A stretch of DNA of 10,202 bases. Origin: Bacteroidales bacterium (GTDB lineage Bacteria > Bacteroidota > Bacteroidia > Bacteroidales > JAADGE01). Below are positions 6,211 through 10,202 of the stretch, piece by piece. Both the position numbers and the translations under genes were made by a program. The stretch is from the NCBI GenBank assembly GCA_029932445.1, contig JAOZQB010000104.1:1-10202 (forward strand), in the 5' to 3' direction. Within the stretch, counting starts at the first letter, position 1. Every line of letters begins with the position of its first letter. Below the pieces are notes generated by a model. It ran no database searches. It had not been told where the DNA came from and saw only the letters and a list, made by a program, of their open reading frames with translations.

Positions 6211-8118
6211 TTATTCCGCTACTTTAAAAACACAGGTTTGCTTATCCGAGCTTACAATAAATTTAAAAAAATTTCTTAAATCGTTATAATCGGAAGCCGG
6301 AAAAGTACCTTTGTGCATAACAATTTTACGAATATATAACAAATTATGATTTTCAACTTTTATTTCAGCAGTAAAATTTCCGAATTCAGATTTATATTCA
6401 AAGGTATCGGGAATGTATTCAGCAGTTAAATTATTCGGAAGTTTGTAAATCAAAGTGTCAATATCCGTATACGGAAACCTCAAATCTACATTTGATTTTC
6501 TGTTTCTCAGTTGTTTAGGTATGTGCTTTTTTTGATTTAATAAATTCGGTTTTAAAAAAAGTCTTCCTGAACTTACGGAAGCATAATTTTTTACATTAAA
6601 ATTCAGATTTTCATTTGCCGAAGGAATTTCATCTTTAGTGTAAGTATATTCAAAGTTCTCAATTGAAATACCGGGTAAAGAAATACGATTTTTTATTCTT
6701 TTTTCTTTTTTCACATCCGATAAATCAAATAAACCGGAAACATTATCATACTGCAATCCTTTATATTCAGTATGTATTTTTGCTTGAATATCACCGTTTA
6801 CGGATAATTTAATTTTTGCAGTTCTTATTTGAGTATTTATTTCTTCGGAATAAGAAGTTGTATGCACCAGTTTTCCGCCGGCTTGAGTTATCAAAAGAGC
6901 ATTTCTGTCATCCGTAAAATCACCTAAATAGCCGAACGGTTTTTTCTGACTTGTACATTCCAACCATACGGTGTCCTTTTCTGAAGGAACACATAAAATG
7001 ACATGATTAAATTGCGGAGACGGAAAATCTTTCACAAGAGGAGATGCATTTCTTCCGGCATTTATAATCGTATAATATGATTTTATTCCGGCAACATTTA
7101 ATAATGATTTTGTATAATAAGTTAAAGCTTTGCAATCCCCGTAACCGTTGGCATCTGTAACAGATGCTTCAAAAGGTTGCCATCCCCCGATTCCTAATTG
7201 AATACTGACATAACGAGTTTTATTTTGCATGTATTCATAAATTGCTTTTGCTTTTGATTTATCATCCGGGATACCTTTTATTAGATTTTTTATCTCAGAA
7301 ACAGTTTCTTCCGGTAATTGATCTCTTCCGTTGTTTAATTTATAAATCCATTTTCCGAAATTTTGCCATGTATCTGTTTTACCTTCGTATCCTTCTAATT
7401 TAAAATTTACGGGAGCAATTAAAACAGAAGGTACAATATTTAAAATTGAATAATTATACGGTTCATGTAAAACCGGTTTCAGATTTTCTACTGTCCACGA
7501 ATTTTGAGAATTTCTTACTGTAACTTCAGATGTCTCGTTTTTACCGAAATTAATTTCTTTTATTTTGTATTGATAATCAGAAGATTGAATTATATTCAAA
7601 ACAGCTTTTTCAACAGCTAAATTATATGCATTTACGGGATGCCAATCAGGAAAAGATAAAATACCGTTAAATTGCAGTTCAATTTCATATTCTACGGTAT
7701 ACGGCGGATTTAGTGCCGGTTTCTCAACATATTTCAGTCTGCTGTCACTGTATAAACCTTCATAATTTGAAATATCTTTTATATCTTTTTTTTCAACGAC
7801 ATCAACTAAATACCCGTCTTTATCATAATATTTACCCTTTAACGAAACAAATTTCCTAAGCTTACCATAAGGAGCCGTAATATAGGCATGATTTTCCCCG
7901 CTTTTGTTCAGAATAGTAACAATTTTCTTAATTTTATATCTCGCATCTTCACTATTTTTAATAATAAGATCGGTTTTAGAATATCTGATTACGGCATCTG
8001 CATGTTTTTTTAAACTGTCGGGAATTAAAGAAACGGCAAATTTATTTTGTGTAAAACCCGAAAAATTTAGTAATAAAAGAATAAAAACAACGTATATTCC
8101 GATGAATTGTATTTTCAT
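6211..8118 (-). CDS. Exported DUF3857/transglutaminase-like protein with intact Cys-His pair
   Basis: This 635-residue periplasmic or surface protein has a signal peptide at about 1-23 (hydrophobic run ending GFTQ). A DUF3857 beta-rich domain spans about 40-225 and a transglutaminase-like domain about 270-400. A C-terminal beta-rich region of DUF3858 type fills about 430-635. The presumed catalytic Cys is C329 in GYGDCKAL and the His is H372 in QFNHVIL. The third position is E387 in WLECTSQ where classic members have Asp; as I recall, WLECTSQ is common in this Bacteroidota subgroup. Family members of this fold act as cysteine peptidases or amide-bond transferases; the real substrate here is unknown. 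It starts 10 bp after a related gene, ends 2 bp before the GNAT gene, and is probably co-transcribed with both. Confidence 0.88.
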   Translation of the reverse strand: MKIQFIGIYVVFILLLLNFSGFTQNKFAVSLIPDSLKKHADAVIRYSKTDLIIKNSEDARYKIKKIVTILNKSGENHAYITAPYGKLRKFVSLKGKYYDKDGYLVDVVEKKDIKDISNYEGLYSDSRLKYVEKPALNPPYTVEYEIELQFNGILSFPDWHPVNAYNLAVEKAVLNIIQSSDYQYKIKEINFGKNETSEVTVRNSQNSWTVENLKPVLHEPYNYSILNIVPSVLIAPVNFKLEGYEGKTDTWQNFGKWIYKLNNGRDQLPEETVSEIKNLIKGIPDDKSKAKAIYEYMQNKTRYVSIQLGIGGWQPFEASVTDANGYGDCKALTYYTKSLLNVAGIKSYYTIINAGRNASPLVKDFPSPQFNHVILCVPSEKDTVWLECTSQKKPFGYLGDFTDDRNALLITQAGGKLVHTTSYSEEINTQIRTAKIKLSVNGDIQAKIHTEYKGLQYDNVSGLFDLSDVKKEKRIKNRISLPGISIENFEYTYTKDEIPSANENLNFNVKNYASVSSGRLFLKPNLLNQKKHIPKQLRNRKSNVDLRFPYTDIDTLIYKLPNNLTAEYIPDTFEYKSEFGNFTAEIKVENHNLLYIRKIVMHKGTFPASDYNDLRNFFKFIVSSDKQTCVFKVAE

Positions 8119-8128
8119 AGTATTAATT

Positions 8129-10168
8129 TCATATTTTCTTCAAAACAATTTTTTCATTTTGTTTTTTTATTACCATATCGTAGAATTTTTTTAATGCTTT
8201 ATAGCTGTCATACTGAAATACAGGTTTGTTAATACGAAAAATACTGATTACCTGAAACATATTTCCGACACTTGAAACCTGATATTGAAATTGTGCAGTT
8301 CTGCCGGGAAGTGAGAATACCGTATTCTCAGGTTTCTCAGTTATTTCGTAGCCTTCAGGAAGAGTATATTGAAAAATAACTTTTTCATAATACGGATATG
8401 AATAATCAACGGGATATTTTCGATTATCCGATTTAAACGGGTTATTTGTTCTTTTTTCATTTAATAACGGAGTCAAATAAATCATATTTCCAGCAAATAT
8501 CACATTATCAACTGTTTCGAACTGATAAGATTTAATTAAAGGTTTATAAATATCATCTGTATTTTTAATCTCAACATCAGAAATTTCTGCATCAGAAGTG
8601 TTATCAATAAAATTTGTTATATATTCTTCTTCACTGCCGCTTTGAATAATATTATCTCTGATATCATAAGCAGCATACTCTTTATAAGTTTCAGTAACTT
8701 TTCCGGTTAAATTTTCATTCGGATTTATTGTTACCGTATATAAATAAGATTCTTTGTATCTCTGAGAAGGTACAATACTAACTTCATCAAAATTCGGAGT
8801 TCCCACAATTCGGCCCGTTCCGTTTAAGCATCTTTCCGGAAGCATGCCCATCGGAAGATCCTCTTCCGTTGCATCAATAAAATATTTTTTACCGTCAATT
8901 GTAACTTCCGCTATCACATAATTAAAAGAGGATAAAGAAGGATGTGTAGGAAAAATAATTCCGTTGTTTCGAGTGCTTAATACAACAGGGTTTGCTACAA
9001 TATTTCCGGATTTTAACATATTAATTAACAACATATTAATATCTGCTGAATTACCGGTCTTCTTATCTAAAACAACATTTAATTTATCTTTAATGTATTT
9101 ACTGTTATAGCCGTTCCATTTAATATTTTTTGTAATATATAAATATATTGCCTTTAATTTATTAAGTTTGGTTTCTGCATCTTTACAAATTTTCTCTGTT
9201 GCTAATTTAATTTTAGGAGTCGGTATTAATTGTTTTCCGAAATAAGAACTTTGGGATAATTTTTTATTTACATCATTCCATGAAGTTGTATAATAACTGA
9301 CTGTTTGTCTCGGATAACTGATTGTTTTTAGTTCAAATTCCAGTGCTGTCATATAATTTTCAGCCGTTGTAATATAAGGCTCTTCAACAAATGCCGGAAT
9401 ATCTGAAACAGTCCAAGTTGTCAAAGAACTATTTGATGCATATTCAATTGTCCCCCTTTCAATACGTCCCCCTTGCCCGGGACCGGTTCTGTATTCAACC
9501 GAAAATGTCTCGTTTCTGTATTCATCCTTTTCATTCAAAATAATATTTTCATAACCTTTTTGATTCTTGTTATACTTGAAATATTCAGGGACTAAAGTTG
9601 AATATTCACTATACTTTACGGGTATCTCATATTGAAATTGCCATCCTCTCAAATTAAATATAAAATCAGAACTTATTTTATATTCCAAATCAATAACACT
9701 TCCTTCTTTTACATTCGGAAAAGAAGCTTTAGCAATTTTTCGATGTTTTGATTTATTATCATAAAAAATATTCGATTTGTTAATTTTTGTTTCAACAACT
9801 TTTCCGTTTTCAAGATTAAAGGTTTTCCCTTTAAGAGATGTAACTGCCTCTTCTGCACCATGATTACCTATATATAAAGGAATTTCAAAATCTGCATAAC
9901 TGTATGCATCTTTTTTAAATATTTTAATTCTTAAAGTTCTTTTAAAAATAATTTTAAAATCTTTTAATTGATTATCATATTCAAAATAAGAATAGCCTTT
10001 ATCAAATAATATAACCGCTGATGCCGATGAATCCGGCTCATAAAATTTCATTTCTGCTTCGCCGGGATTTAATTTCCCGAATTTATGTTTTACTTTTTGA
10101 GCTTCAATAGTTGAAAAATTAAGAAGAAGTAAGCCAAAAATGATTAAACTATTTTTCAAATGTTTCAT
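8129..10168 (-). CDS. Exported DUF3857 protein with degenerate transglutaminase domain
   Basis: This protein of 679 residues (from the ATG) has a signal peptide at about 1-24 (MKHLKNSLIIFGLLLL, then IEAQ). A DUF3857 beta domain spans about 45-270, a transglutaminase-like domain about 315-440, and a C-terminal beta region the rest. At the place of the catalytic Cys it has S374 (GNSADIN), and at the His place Y417 (FNYVIA); D432 (FIDAT) remains. It is therefore probably not a cysteine enzyme but a binding or scaffold partner. The frame opens further upstream to a GTG at 10196-10198, but the ATG at 10166-10168 directly precedes a normal signal peptide, so it was chosen. It is the first visible gene of the unit, 10 bp before its paralogue. 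More of the unit might lie beyond the window. Confidence 0.87.
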   Translation of the reverse strand: MKHLKNSLIIFGLLLLNFSTIEAQKVKHKFGKLNPGEAEMKFYEPDSSASAVILFDKGYSYFEYDNQLKDFKIIFKRTLRIKIFKKDAYSYADFEIPLYIGNHGAEEAVTSLKGKTFNLENGKVVETKINKSNIFYDNKSKHRKIAKASFPNVKEGSVIDLEYKISSDFIFNLRGWQFQYEIPVKYSEYSTLVPEYFKYNKNQKGYENIILNEKDEYRNETFSVEYRTGPGQGGRIERGTIEYASNSSLTTWTVSDIPAFVEEPYITTAENYMTALEFELKTISYPRQTVSYYTTSWNDVNKKLSQSSYFGKQLIPTPKIKLATEKICKDAETKLNKLKAIYLYITKNIKWNGYNSKYIKDKLNVVLDKKTGNSADINMLLINMLKSGNIVANPVVLSTRNNGIIFPTHPSLSSFNYVIAEVTIDGKKYFIDATEEDLPMGMLPERCLNGTGRIVGTPNFDEVSIVPSQRYKESYLYTVTINPNENLTGKVTETYKEYAAYDIRDNIIQSGSEEEYITNFIDNTSDAEISDVEIKNTDDIYKPLIKSYQFETVDNVIFAGNMIYLTPLLNEKRTNNPFKSDNRKYPVDYSYPYYEKVIFQYTLPEGYEITEKPENTVFSLPGRTAQFQYQVSSVGNMFQVISIFRINKPVFQYDSYKALKKFYDMVIKKQNEKIVLKKI

Positions 10169-10188
10169 GTGTCTATTTTTATAATTTT

Positions 10189-10196
10189 CAAAGGTC
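10189..10196 (-). promoter_or_regulatory. Weak -7-like promoter box before the DUF3857 unit
   Basis: The minus strand reads GACCTTTG, one base off the Bacteroidota -7 consensus TAnnTTTG, 20 bp before the chosen ATG. This mirrors the 18-bp distance of the box at the acyltransferase gene. The -33 region lies outside the window, so it cannot be checked. Confidence 0.25.
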
Positions 10197-10202
10197 ACAT
10201 AG

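Noticed and set aside
7904..8194. 96-residue + strand open frame with hydrophobic stretches
   Set aside because: It is antisense to the signal peptide and start of the second DUF3857 gene and the end of the first; the hydrophobic look is a mirror of AT-rich codons.

Overview
The window looks like chromosomal DNA from a low-GC member of the Bacteroidota, probably an uncultured Bacteroidales- or Flavobacteriales-type organism. The clues are a type IX secretion (T9SS) C-terminal sorting domain, a tandem pair of DUF3857/transglutaminase-like exported proteins, starts without Shine-Dalgarno sequences, and matches to the Bacteroidota -7 promoter box TAnnTTTG. No rRNA, tRNA, CRISPR array, transposase or phage gene was seen.

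Layout. Positions 1-117 hold a possible 3' tail of an off-window + strand gene and a heptanucleotide array. Positions 118-540 (-) encode a small two-helix membrane protein. Positions 762-3575 (-) form a two-gene unit: an LpxL-like lipid acyltransferase is followed after 33 bp by a CASTOR/POLLUX-type ion channel. A 96-bp divergent promoter region (3576-3671) separates this from a + strand pair: a secreted T9SS cargo protein (3672-4790) and, 9 bp later, a TPMT-family SAM methyltransferase (4800-5378). The 353-bp gap between convergent genes (5379-5731) is full of small repeats and palindromes. Positions 5732-10168 (-) form a compact three-gene unit: two DUF3857/transglutaminase-like proteins (10-bp gap) and a GNAT acetyltransferase (2-bp gap).

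How the genes fit together. Most products belong to the envelope or are exported (acyltransferase, ion channel, small membrane protein, T9SS cargo, two periplasmic transglutaminase-like proteins). The methyltransferase and GNAT enzymes are presumably cytoplasmic. In the tandem pair, the second protein keeps the Cys and His of a transglutaminase triad, while the first has Ser and Tyr at those places; this suggests an enzyme paired with a non-catalytic partner.

No clear new defence or mobile system is present. The most interesting unexplained signal is a pair of related elements of about 103 bp with inverted-repeat arms (631-733 and 5608-5710). They have the same orientation and the same spacing, and each lies just past the stop codon of a minus-strand gene. 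Three heptanucleotide arrays that share an AGT core also occur in the intergenic DNA.
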